Shown here in pieces: positions 5,276 to 12,409 of a stretch of DNA of 12,409 nt. This DNA comes from an uncultured Bacillota bacterium (GTDB lineage: Bacteria > Bacillota_I > Bacilli_A > RFN20 > CAG-449). The stretch is from positions 1 to 12,409 of the forward strand of contig CAJKZK010000049.1 in the NCBI GenBank assembly GCA_905204225.1. Reading direction: 5' to 3'. Position 1 is the stretch's first letter. The number at the start of each line of letters is the position of its first letter. The notes beneath the pieces are model-generated. The model made no database searches. It was not told where the DNA came from and saw only the letters and a program-made list of their open reading frames with translations. The position numbers and the translations under genes are program-made.

Positions 5276-7492
5276 ATGAAAAAAACAATATTATTTATTG
5301 CTTTTGGATTATTAACTACAATTTGTTCTCTTAATAATGCAAAAGTAGAAAAAATTAAACATTTTATTGATGATGATGCTTATGTGTTAAAAGATGAAAA
5401 AACATTTAAAATAAAAAATAGATTATTAAAAAACGATACTATTTCATTTGAAAATGCAGAAACAAATTCTCAATATGTTTCTAAAGCACAAGCTCAAATT
5501 CAAAAAAATGTTGATAATGAAACTTATGATATAAGATTTGTATCTGCAATTGTTGGCGATATAGATAATCTTCCTTATAGTAAATTAGGTTTTAATGTAA
5601 ACTATTATTATAATGATGGATGGAAAGATTATTCTGTTGATGTTTCTACAATTTATACAAAATTAAGAGCAGGTGATAAAATTTATTCAAAAGAAAATAT
5701 GAATGAATTTGACGCTACTGCTAAATATAGTTATTTTATTACTTATACATTACAAAAAATTCCAAGTGCTTATTTAGATACTGCTATTACAGTAAGACCA
5801 TATGCTGTTTTAAATGATAATACTTTACATTCTACAAAAGGAATCAAAAAAACAAGTGTTAATACTGTTTTAAATGGTGGTTCGACATATAAATTAATTT
5901 CAGAATGTGAATTGAAAGAAAATGCACCTGTTAAATATACTGAACCAACTCATAATCGTGATAAAAACAATAAAACAGAAAATGAAGTTGGTGAAGGATT
6001 TACTGTTGATAAAAAAGAAGCTACTATTGGAACAAAAAGAATAGAAAATACAAAATTTTTAGAAAATGTTTCTGCATATAGTAAATTTGAATATAATTAT
6101 AAATCAAATGTTGAATTAGGTAAAATTGATATCTATGCTTATGTTGCAAGTAATGGAACTACAACAGGAACAAACGGGGCATTAGAAAATGTTTGGGATA
6201 ATTGTAAAACTGGATTTACAGCTTCTAAAGCAATTGATTTTACTAAATTTGTTACATTAACGAATAATGGTGAAAATGGTGTTGTTAGCGAAAACGCAAA
6301 AATTAATCAATCTAATTTAGCAAAAAACGATGATAAAAATATCTTAGGTGAATATGATAAAAAAGATGAAAATGGAAAGTGGAATTCATGGGGAACATGT
6401 ACATATTATTTATTAAATAATTTTACAAGAGTTCATTTAGGATCGGTTGATATTAAAAAAGGTGATAATAATATTTCTATTAATATTGGTTATAATGGTG
6501 TTGGATTTGGTTATGCATCTTCTTTATGTGGTAACTGGGATAAAATTGAATTAATTTATGTTGATGATAATATTGATACAGAAGTTAATAATGTTGTAGC
6601 AAATAATAATGATACAAAAAAATCATTATATTCATTTGGAGAAAAATTTGTTGTAAGTGATAACAAATTTATTGGATACACTAAAGATGGTGTTGAATGT
6701 AACATTAATAATTCTGATGTTGAATTAATAGAAGAATGTTCAGTAGTTTGTGATACAAATGCAACAATTAGATATAATAACAAAGAATATAATATTCCAT
6801 TAAAAGCTAATACTAATGATTATAAACAAACAATAAAAAAATTAAATGATGAGACTGCTCTTGTTAAATATGTAGAAATGAGTACTGATGAAACTAAAAA
6901 AGCAGGAATTATTAATCAAAAATTATCTAAAGATAAATATTTAGAAAAAGTCTCAACAACATCATATTTTGAATTTGTTTTAGATATTGGAGAAGATAAT
7001 AAAGTTGTTGATTTAACTGCAGAAATGGCAAGTAATATTTATGTTTATAAAAATATTAATACAGATAAAACAGATAATTATGATCCAGAAATACCTGGAT
7101 TGTATAATAATGAATCTGGAATGAGATTTGTTGGATCAAGTGATATGCAAATAAATAAATTTGTAAAATTAACAAATACAGTAAATGAAACAACAACTGA
7201 ATTTATAGCAGATGAAGCATCAATTGTTAAAGGACATTTGTTAAATGCTGAAGATAATGAGATAGCAGATAAATTTAGAGTTGATGGAGTATTAAATAAT
7301 AATGTATCTTGGGGATTTGCAACTCATGCATGTATGGAAAATTTCCAAACAATTCATTTGGGTCAAGTAAAATTATCTAAAGGTAAAAATGTTGTTAGAA
7401 TTAATTTATTTGGTGAAGAATATAAAAATCAATATTCATTTAAAGGTATAGCATGTGGTAACTGGAAGAGTGTTACTTTAACAATAAAATAG
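5276..7492 (+). CDS. secreted protein with an N-terminal beta-domain and two carbohydrate-binding-like modules
   Basis: A 738-residue exported paralogue of the upstream lipoprotein. The start is chosen from AAGGAG at 5261-5266, nine bases before the ATG, followed by a signal peptide (MKKTILFIAF, hydrophobic core) likely cleaved after the Ala near residue 22; C17 lacks a proper lipobox, so lipidation is unlikely. A longer frame from 5180 overlaps the peptide gene and has no SD. Residues 84-190 form a beta-rich domain (IRFVSAI, LGFNVNY, AITVRPYAV) of a type I associate with Firmicute surface proteins but cannot name. Two CGNW modules (206-431, 514-738) flank an Ig-like domain (435-511). Cys pairs C375/C418 and C686/C727 match those of lipoprotein modules 2 and 3. 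No LPXTG, transmembrane or dockerin signal is seen, so how it stays at the surface is unknown. The stop TAG overlaps the GH3 SD, implying coupled translation. Probable glycan-binding role. Confidence 0.82.
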   Translation: MKKTILFIAFGLLTTICSLNNAKVEKIKHFIDDDAYVLKDEKTFKIKNRLLKNDTISFENAETNSQYVSKAQAQIQKNVDNETYDIRFVSAIVGDIDNLPYSKLGFNVNYYYNDGWKDYSVDVSTIYTKLRAGDKIYSKENMNEFDATAKYSYFITYTLQKIPSAYLDTAITVRPYAVLNDNTLHSTKGIKKTSVNTVLNGGSTYKLISECELKENAPVKYTEPTHNRDKNNKTENEVGEGFTVDKKEATIGTKRIENTKFLENVSAYSKFEYNYKSNVELGKIDIYAYVASNGTTTGTNGALENVWDNCKTGFTASKAIDFTKFVTLTNNGENGVVSENAKINQSNLAKNDDKNILGEYDKKDENGKWNSWGTCTYYLLNNFTRVHLGSVDIKKGDNNISINIGYNGVGFGYASSLCGNWDKIELIYVDDNIDTEVNNVVANNNDTKKSLYSFGEKFVVSDNKFIGYTKDGVECNINNSDVELIEECSVVCDTNATIRYNNKEYNIPLKANTNDYKQTIKKLNDETALVKYVEMSTDETKKAGIINQKLSKDKYLEKVSTTSYFEFVLDIGEDNKVVDLTAEMASNIYVYKNINTDKTDNYDPEIPGLYNNESGMRFVGSSDMQINKFVKLTNTVNETTTEFIADEASIVKGHLLNAEDNEIADKFRVDGVLNNNVSWGFATHACMENFQTIHLGQVKLSKGKNVVRINLFGEEYKNQYSFKGIACGNWKSVTLTIK
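5891..6568 (+). repeat. CGNW module B1 (secreted protein module 1)
   Basis: Residues 206-431. Its first ~18 residues (LISECELKENAPVKYTE) match module A1, while the rest, from EP.H.R.K onward, matches A2: a mosaic that suggests recombination between repeats. Cys pair C375/C418. Confidence 0.8.
6815..7489 (+). repeat. CGNW module B2 (secreted protein module 2)
   Basis: Residues 514-738, ending at the stop codon as module A3 does in the lipoprotein. Cys pair C686/C727 is 41 residues apart. The last 15 codons resemble those of A3 at the DNA level too. Confidence 0.8.
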
Positions 7493-7501
7493 GAGAAAAA
7501 A

Positions 7502-10500
7502 ATGAGTAAAAAAGAAAAAAAGATTATGTCTTTTAAAAAATGTGCTTCTATATTCATACCTCTAAGTGCTTTATCACTTGCAATTGCTATAGCAGTACCT
7601 ATCTTTTCTGATATGTTTAGACCTACTTTAGATACAGTATTTGGACAAGGAAAACTTATAACAGAAGAAAACAAAAATATTGATACTGACTATTACAAAA
7701 AGAAATCTGATACAGAAGCTCTTGAAGAAAGTGTTAATTTAACTTCTAAAATTGCTGAAGAAGGCGTTGTTTTATTAAAAAATGATAACTGTTTACCGTT
7801 AGATGAAAATGAAATTATTTCTCCATTTGGATATAATTATTATCGTACAGGTTTTACTGGTGGATCAAGTAGTTGGAATGGTGCAAAGTTAGAAACAATA
7901 TCTTTAGCGGAATCAATAAAAAAGAATTTTAAAATCAATACAAGCATTGATAATATTACAAGAAATGCTAAAGTAAAAACGTCAGCCGCTGCTCCAAATA
8001 CATCACCAGTTGATATTAAAACTGTAAACAACGGTACAAGACATCCTATTAATAATTTAGAATTTAGTTCTTATAATGGTCATGAAGCAGATTTAAATGG
8101 GACAATTGGAATCATGGTTATTAGTAGGCAAGGTGGTGAAGGTGCAGATTTAAAAATGGATGGTTATGTAGGTGGATCAAAGCATGCTCTTCAATTAACA
8201 AGCGAAGAATTAAGTACCTTACGTTTCATGAAAGCAAATTGTAAAAAAACTATTTTAATTAGTACTGCAATTAATATTCTTGAAATTAATGATGAAACAA
8301 ATGCATTATGTGATGCCATACTTTATATGCCAAATCCAGGTAGTGCTGGTGCAAGTGTAATTGGAGATATATTAAGTGGTAAAATTAATCCAAGTGGTAA
8401 AACAGTCGATACTTGGTCAAAAGACTTCTTTAAAATTCCAGCAAATGTTAATTTTGGATTTAATGGATTAGATACATATATAGATGGTAATCCACAAATG
8501 AAATATAAAAATGTTAAACAATTAAATGGAACTAGTGATGGAACTTTTGTTCAATATGAAGAAGGTATTTATGTTGGATATAGATGGTTTGAAACTGCAT
8601 ATAAAGAAGGCACTATTAATTATGAAGATGAAGTTGCATTCCCATTTGGACACGGATTAAGTTATACAACATTTAATCAAGAAATCGTTGATAAAAAAAT
8701 TAATGGTAACAAAATAACATTAAGCGTAAAAGTAACAAATACTGGTTCTAAAGCTGGCAAAGATGCAGTTCAAATATATTATGAAGCACCTTATACAAAT
8801 TTTGATAAAACAAATGGTATTGAAAAATCTGCTAAAAATTTAATAACATTTGATAAAACTGACACAATTGAAAGTGGTAAAAGTCAAACATTAAATCTTC
8901 AATTCAATATTGATGAAATGTCATCATATTTCTACAAAAGAGATAATGGTGATGGAACTAAAGGATGTTATTTCTTAGAAAAAGGTGATTATACAATTCA
9001 TTTAGGAAAGAACGCTCATGATGATTTTTCCACTTGGACATTTAACAATTCAAAAGATGTCTTCTATGATAATTCTAACCCTAGACAAAGTGAAAAAGAT
9101 GGACAATCAAAATTAGATAAAGAAGGTAATCCAACTAAAGAAGTAAAAAATGGTGGTAAATTTGTCGCTGCTACTAATTTATTCCAATCATGTAGTGATT
9201 ATATGAATGAAGATGGAATAACAAATTTATCAAGAAAAGATTTTAAAAATACTTATCCTACTAAACCTACAGAAGCTGATAGAACTTTAAAAGATATCTA
9301 TAAAGAAGAATTTGATTCATACAAACAAAGTGTAATGGATATTAAAGAACACCCAGTATTAGGAAATCAAAAAGGTTCCAAAGTAAGAGATACTAGACCA
9401 TTTAAAATCGAACAAAAAGGTTTAGTTTTATCAAGTTATCGTGGAGTCGATTATGATGATAAGTCATGGGATGATTTAATCAATCAAATATCATTTAAAA
9501 ACACTGATAATTTAAATCAAATTGGTAAATTATTAGGTTATGGTGCATATAACACTGGTGCTTTAGATGCAATTAATAAAATATCAACTGAAGATTTTGA
9601 TGGGCCAGATGGTTTCTCAACATTTGGTTCTAAAAAAGATTGGAGATGGTGTAATTATTCATCTCAAACAATAACAGCTTGTACATTTAATCCTCGTTTG
9701 GCTTATCAAAGAGGAAAAACTATGGGTCAAGAAGGTTTAAGTAATAATGTTCAAGGTCTATATGCTCCAGCAATGAACTTACATAGATCACCATTTGGTG
9801 GTAGAAATGCTGAATACATTTCTGAAGATCCAGTTATGTCAGGAATAATAAGTGCAAATATCATGTCAGGTGCAGCAGATGGTGGTATCTATACATATAT
9901 GAAGCATTTTGCTTTAAACGAACAAGAATCAAATAGACAAGATATGGTTATGACATGGGCTAATGAACAAGTAATTCGTGAATTATATTTAAAACCATTT
10001 GAAATATGCGCTAAAACTGCTAGTCAAAAACTAAATTATTATAATAGTGAAACAAAACAAAATGATTATAAAGTTATTCGTGCTTGTAACGGAGTTATGA
10101 CTGGATTCAACTGTATTGGCCCAGTAATGTGTGCTCAAAATTGGTCATTAAATACAGGAGTATTAAGAAATGAATGGGGCTTTGAAGGTATGGTTATTAC
10201 TGATTATGGTCCTAAAGTAGAAATGGATGCAATGGTAAGAAGTGGTAATGATTTCTATTTAACTGCTTTCTCTGGTATTAAAGGTCAATCAATGACAGAT
10301 ATCTTTAAAGACAGTTCTTCAATTACTTCATTACATTCAATAAGAAAAGCTATTAAAAATATTTCATATACATTAGTAAATTCTGGAACATATAATGGAA
10401 TTGCACCAAATGCAAAATCATATAGAACACTTGCTACTTGGGAAATATGGATTAATTATGTATTAGTAATTAGTATGTATACAATAACTGCTGGTTTATG

Positions 10501-10573
10501 GTCTATTATTGCTATAAATGTTATTAGAAATAAAAAAAGTCAAAAAGAAGAACCTAAACCAGAAGAAAAATAA
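7502..10573 (+). CDS. membrane-tethered GH3 beta-glycosidase with inverted domain order
   Basis: A 1023-residue glycoside hydrolase family 3 enzyme, probably an exo-acting beta-glucosidase or related glycosidase working outside the membrane. A hydrophobic segment (about 15-36) after a Lys-rich N-terminus and another near 984-1008 followed by a Lys/Glu-rich tail anchor both ends. The usual GH3 order is reversed: the C-terminal-type domain comes first (AEEGVVLLKN at 85-94; RQGGEGAD with E213 as putative acid/base; PSGKTVDTW; FPFGHGLSYTTF near 380), then an FnIII-like domain (about 400-515), a linker, and the catalytic TIM barrel (from about 640). Barrel motifs are D700 in DGPDGF, R768 in GGRNAEY, K801-H802 in KHFALNEQESNR, and the nucleophile D901 in VITDYG, where VxSDW is usual. 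Inverted GH3s are known (AB'-type, e.g. in Ruminococcus). SD AGGAG lies at 7491-7495. Last gene of the operon; substrate not determinable here. Confidence 0.92.
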   Translation: MSKKEKKIMSFKKCASIFIPLSALSLAIAIAVPIFSDMFRPTLDTVFGQGKLITEENKNIDTDYYKKKSDTEALEESVNLTSKIAEEGVVLLKNDNCLPLDENEIISPFGYNYYRTGFTGGSSSWNGAKLETISLAESIKKNFKINTSIDNITRNAKVKTSAAAPNTSPVDIKTVNNGTRHPINNLEFSSYNGHEADLNGTIGIMVISRQGGEGADLKMDGYVGGSKHALQLTSEELSTLRFMKANCKKTILISTAINILEINDETNALCDAILYMPNPGSAGASVIGDILSGKINPSGKTVDTWSKDFFKIPANVNFGFNGLDTYIDGNPQMKYKNVKQLNGTSDGTFVQYEEGIYVGYRWFETAYKEGTINYEDEVAFPFGHGLSYTTFNQEIVDKKINGNKITLSVKVTNTGSKAGKDAVQIYYEAPYTNFDKTNGIEKSAKNLITFDKTDTIESGKSQTLNLQFNIDEMSSYFYKRDNGDGTKGCYFLEKGDYTIHLGKNAHDDFSTWTFNNSKDVFYDNSNPRQSEKDGQSKLDKEGNPTKEVKNGGKFVAATNLFQSCSDYMNEDGITNLSRKDFKNTYPTKPTEADRTLKDIYKEEFDSYKQSVMDIKEHPVLGNQKGSKVRDTRPFKIEQKGLVLSSYRGVDYDDKSWDDLINQISFKNTDNLNQIGKLLGYGAYNTGALDAINKISTEDFDGPDGFSTFGSKKDWRWCNYSSQTITACTFNPRLAYQRGKTMGQEGLSNNVQGLYAPAMNLHRSPFGGRNAEYISEDPVMSGIISANIMSGAADGGIYTYMKHFALNEQESNRQDMVMTWANEQVIRELYLKPFEICAKTASQKLNYYNSETKQNDYKVIRACNGVMTGFNCIGPVMCAQNWSLNTGVLRNEWGFEGMVITDYGPKVEMDAMVRSGNDFYLTAFSGIKGQSMTDIFKDSSSITSLHSIRKAIKNISYTLVNSGTYNGIAPNAKSYRTLATWEIWINYVLVISMYTITAGLWSIIAINVIRNKKSQKEEPKPEEK

Positions 10574-10655
10574 TATAATAATAAACTAATAAATTAAAAA
10601 GTGAACTTAAAATAGCTTCCGTGAAGTTAGAGAAGTCAAAAATACATAACAATAC

Positions 10656-10691
10656 GGGGTGATTTTCAATAAGAGAATCACCTCTTTTTTT
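10656..10691 (+). terminator. strong Rho-independent terminator of the surface operon
   Basis: GGGGTGATTTTC (10656-10667) pairs with GAGAATCACCTC (10673-10684), twelve base pairs including two G-U pairs, closing an AATAA loop and followed by seven T residues. It works in the + direction only. It lies 82 bases after the GH3 stop. The T tract overlaps the end of the transposase remnant on the other strand, so the hairpin may have come with the insertion element. Confidence 0.92.
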
Positions 10692-10860
10692 ATTTTTTTG
10701 TTTGTATTAAAATAAAAATCTTTATTTATAATGAACATAATTCTATTTCTAAATCTATTAAAATTAGTAATTCCATTAGAAACTTTTTAAATAGTTTTAA
10801 TTGTTGGATTTCTTCTTTCTAATCGTATGCATATTTTAAGCCGTTAGATATTTCCAAAAT
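10690..10860 (-). pseudogene. ISL3-family transposase remnant (C-terminal end)
   Basis: Minus-strand translation gives NGLKYAYD, then after a frame change near 10822-10825 RLERRNPTIKTI, an in-frame TAA at 10787-10789, and KVSNGITNFNRFRNRIMF followed by INKDFYF. Restoring frame gives the typical end of ISL3-family transposases (LKY.YSNGRLEG.NN.IK.IK...GY.NF..FR.RI). At least one frameshift and one stop make it dead, and the 5' part is missing: upstream sequence to about 10925 shows no further match by eye. A partly decayed terminal repeat may lie around 10610-10645, where AGAGAAGTCAAAAATA vaguely recalls ISL3 ends; this is not secure. It marks past insertion between the surface operon and the toxin-antitoxin genes. 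Confidence 0.7.
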
Positions 10861-10931
10861 CATATTAATAAGTAGCACTACTATAATGACTACCTTATGA
10901 AATATTTAAATCAAATATCAAAATTATAAAG

Positions 10932-10947
10932 TGCTAATATTTTAGCA
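10932..10947. promoter_or_regulatory. hipBA operator 1 (TGCTAA-N4-TTAGCA)
   Basis: TGCTAATATTTTAGCA is an inverted repeat with 6-bp arms and a 4-base centre. It differs from operator 2 by one central base. It lies just upstream of the putative -35. Confidence 0.75.
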
Positions 10948-10952
10948 ATTAA

Positions 10953-10981
10953 TTGTAAATAATATATAAAAATGCTAATAT
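10953..10981 (+). promoter_or_regulatory. hipBA promoter
   Basis: TTGTAA (10953-10958) and TAATAT (10976-10981) are exactly 17 bases apart. The -10 lies inside operator 2 and the -35 just after operator 1, so antitoxin binding would occlude polymerase. The expected start near 10988 leaves a leader of little more than the ribosome binding site. Confidence 0.65.
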
Positions 10982-10989
10982 ATTAGCAT
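10972..10989. promoter_or_regulatory. hipBA operator 2 (perfect 18-bp palindrome)
   Basis: ATGCTAATATATTAGCAT is a perfect palindrome covering the -10 element and ending next to the AAGGTGAT ribosome binding site. Its centre is 41 bases from that of operator 1, about four helical turns, so both sites face the same side of the DNA. Confidence 0.8.
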
Positions 10990-11000
10990 AAGGTGATATA

Positions 11001-11291
11001 ATGAAAAATAAATTTGATATAAGTGATTTTGTAGATTATTTAACAGAAGAAAAAGTTATTAAAAACTTAGTAAATAGAGTTATAGCAAGAAGAAAAGAAT
11101 TAAAAATTACTCAAAAAGATTTAGCGTTTAAATCAGGAGTAAGTTATGGATCTATTAGAAGATTTGAAACTACAGGTGAAATATCACTTAAATCATTAAT
11201 TCAGATTGCAAAAGTATTAAATTCATTAGAAGATTTTAATAAATTATTTATTCATACACAAATTACAAATTTAAAGGATATAAAGTTATGA
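11001..11291 (+). CDS. hipB: HipB-like antitoxin / autorepressor (Xre-type HTH)
   Basis: A 96-residue cytoplasmic DNA-binding protein. An Xre/Cro helix-turn-helix covers about residues 24-80: ARRKELKITQKDLAFKSG, with the recognition helix near SYGSIRRFE (48-56) and a supporting ISLKSLIQIAKVL helix. AAGGTGAT at 10990-10997 is the ribosome binding site. Its stop overlaps the following gene as ATGA, a standard antitoxin-toxin arrangement that couples translation. Family knowledge says HipB dimers bind palindromic operators and neutralise HipA by complex formation; the two TGCTAA-N4-TTAGCA palindromes upstream fit this. The N-terminal ~20 residues are an acidic/hydrophobic extension absent from minimal HipB proteins. 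A pure transcription factor is a less likely alternative, given its partner. Confidence 0.85.
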   Translation: MKNKFDISDFVDYLTEEKVIKNLVNRVIARRKELKITQKDLAFKSGVSYGSIRRFETTGEISLKSLIQIAKVLNSLEDFNKLFIHTQITNLKDIKL

Positions 11292-12385
11292 TTCAAAAAG
11301 TTATTGTTAAATATAATAATAAAATAGTGGGGTATCTTATTGAAATGGAAGATAAGAAAATAGCGTTTCAATATGATGAAGAATGGATTAAATCAGGTTT
11401 TTCTATTTCACCTTTTTCTTTGCCATTAACAAATAAAATATATATTAATCAAAAACAAATATTTGATGGTTTATATGGTGTATTTCAAGATAGTTTGCCA
11501 GATGGCTGGGGAGAATTATTACTTAGAAGAATGCTATTAAAAAATGGTTTAAATTATGATAAATTGAATCCTCTTGAAAAATTGACATTTTTATCAAGAA
11601 GTGGATTAGGCGGATTATATTATGAGCCATGTAAAAATATTGAAAATATAAATGAAAAATATGATTTAGATGCTATTTCAAAAGAATGTGAAAAAATATT
11701 AAATAATAAAAATGATAATTATGATCTTGATAAAATTTTTAATTTAGGTGGCTCTAGTGGAGGTGCAAGACCTAAAGTACATATAAATATTAATAATGAA
11801 GAATGGATAGTTAAGTTTCCATGCTATTTAGATGCTAAAAATGCTGGTGAAAAAGAATATAAAGCAAATATGATAGCTAAAAAATGTGGAATTAATGTTA
11901 ATGATTATTATTTATTTAAATCTAAAATTTGTACTGGTTATTTTGGTGCAAAAAGATTTGATAGAAAAGATAATAAAAGGATTCATATGGTATCTTTATG
12001 TGCATTACTAGAAACAACACATAGAATTCCAAATTTGGATTATTATCATTTATTTCAAGTAACTAAAAATATATGTGTTGATAAGAACGATATGTATGAA
12101 GTATTTAGAAGAATGTGTTTTAATGTATTTTATAAAAATCTTGATGATCATGGGAAAAATTTTTCTTTCTTGTATAGTGAAGAATTAAAAGGATATAAAT
12201 TATCTCCAGCTTATGATTTGACATCAACACCTAATAAATTAGAACATGAAATGACAGTTAATGGAAATGGTAATCCTAATAAAAAAGATATGTTAGCTTT
12301 AGCACAACAATTTAATTTATCATTAGATATATGTAATAAAATCATTGATGAAATTCAAAATATAATAAAACAAGAAAATATATAA
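11288..12385 (+). CDS. hipA: HipA-like serine/threonine kinase toxin
   Basis: A 365-residue protein kinase of the HipA family, shorter than E. coli HipA (about 440). The N-terminal HipA domain (about 5-110) has the characteristic VFQDSLPDGWG at 65-75. The kinase core follows: a glycine-rich phosphate-binding loop GGSSGGARPK at 154-163, whose S156/S157 sit where HipA carries its autophosphorylated Ser; ATP-binding K176 in WIVKFP; E190; the catalytic loop N284-L-D286-D-H-G-K-N291; and D310 in SPAYDLTST as metal ligand. All key residues are present, so it should be active. Known HipA proteins phosphorylate glutamyl-tRNA synthetase or other translation targets, causing growth arrest; the target here is inference. 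It overlaps hipB by 4 nt. The last gene in the window, complete, with TAA at 12383-12385. Confidence 0.88.
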   Translation: MIQKVIVKYNNKIVGYLIEMEDKKIAFQYDEEWIKSGFSISPFSLPLTNKIYINQKQIFDGLYGVFQDSLPDGWGELLLRRMLLKNGLNYDKLNPLEKLTFLSRSGLGGLYYEPCKNIENINEKYDLDAISKECEKILNNKNDNYDLDKIFNLGGSSGGARPKVHININNEEWIVKFPCYLDAKNAGEKEYKANMIAKKCGINVNDYYLFKSKICTGYFGAKRFDRKDNKRIHMVSLCALLETTHRIPNLDYYHLFQVTKNICVDKNDMYEVFRRMCFNVFYKNLDDHGKNFSFLYSEELKGYKLSPAYDLTSTPNKLEHEMTVNGNGNPNKKDMLALAQQFNLSLDICNKIIDEIQNIIKQENI

Positions 12386-12409
12386 TTTTACAAAAAAATT
12401 AAAATTTAT

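Larger units (their letters stand above)
10574..11000. other. 427-base intergenic region without an intact gene
   Basis: It contains the operon terminator, the transposase remnant, about 70 bases (10861-10930) in which I see nothing, and the hipBA promoter with its palindromes. The stretch 10574-10655 is the operon's 3' untranslated region; GCTTCCGTGAAG there can form a 4-bp hairpin of doubtful meaning. Confidence 0.6.

Noticed and set aside
5276..5341. Second lipoprotein signal (C17 of the secreted protein)
   Set aside because: The residues before Cys are T-T-I, which do not fit a lipobox; a type I signal peptide fits better.
1..12409. CRISPR array, tRNA or rRNA genes
   Set aside because: No regularly spaced identical repeats and no cloverleaf or rRNA-like sequence seen by eye on either strand.
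1..12409. Mycoplasma-type code (UGA as Trp)
   Set aside because: All Trp codons in the real genes are TGG, and the kinase and hipB end at TGA where the family's length predicts the end.

Overview
The window is very AT-rich bacterial DNA with short intergenic spaces, strong AGGAG-type ribosome binding sites and the standard code (genes end in TAA, TAG and TGA; Trp is TGG). An AgrA/LytTR-type two-component pair, lipoprotein secretion, an inverted-order GH3 enzyme and an ISL3-type transposase remnant fit a low-GC Firmicute, most likely a gut member of the Bacilli/Erysipelotrichales or an uncultured relative. That placement is inference from gene content and composition.

Region 1 (1-2145) holds a likely promoter and two abutting genes: a LytTR response regulator and a multi-pass GHKL histidine kinase. 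No AgrB or AgrD partner is visible.

Region 2 (2146-2330) is a dense regulatory leader. It has a weak terminator, a cre/LacI-type palindrome (2211-2224), an inverted repeat around a Shine-Dalgarno sequence that has no start codon, and a second Shine-Dalgarno 38 nt from the AUG with a perfect hairpin in between.

Region 3 (2331-10573) is a tight four-gene operon: a large lipoprotein; a 44-residue acidic peptide gene; a secreted paralogue of the lipoprotein; and a GH3 glycoside hydrolase with a membrane segment at each end. The two large non-enzymatic proteins share five copies of a roughly 210-230 residue module that resembles CBM6/35 beta-sandwiches and ends in a Cys-Gly-Asn-Trp motif, with Ig-like spacers between copies. 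My reading is a cell-surface glycan capture and hydrolysis system: modules bind a polysaccharide or glycoside, tethered GH3 cleaves it at the membrane, and expression is controlled by a sugar-responsive operator and perhaps by the upstream two-component system. A strong terminator at 10656-10691 ends the operon.

Region 4 (10574-11000) has no intact gene. It holds that terminator, a decayed 3' end of an ISL3-family transposase on the minus strand, and a promoter carrying two matching palindromes.

Region 5 (11001-12385) is a hipBA-type toxin-antitoxin pair with a 4-nt ATGA overlap. The palindromes upstream are the probable autoregulatory operators.
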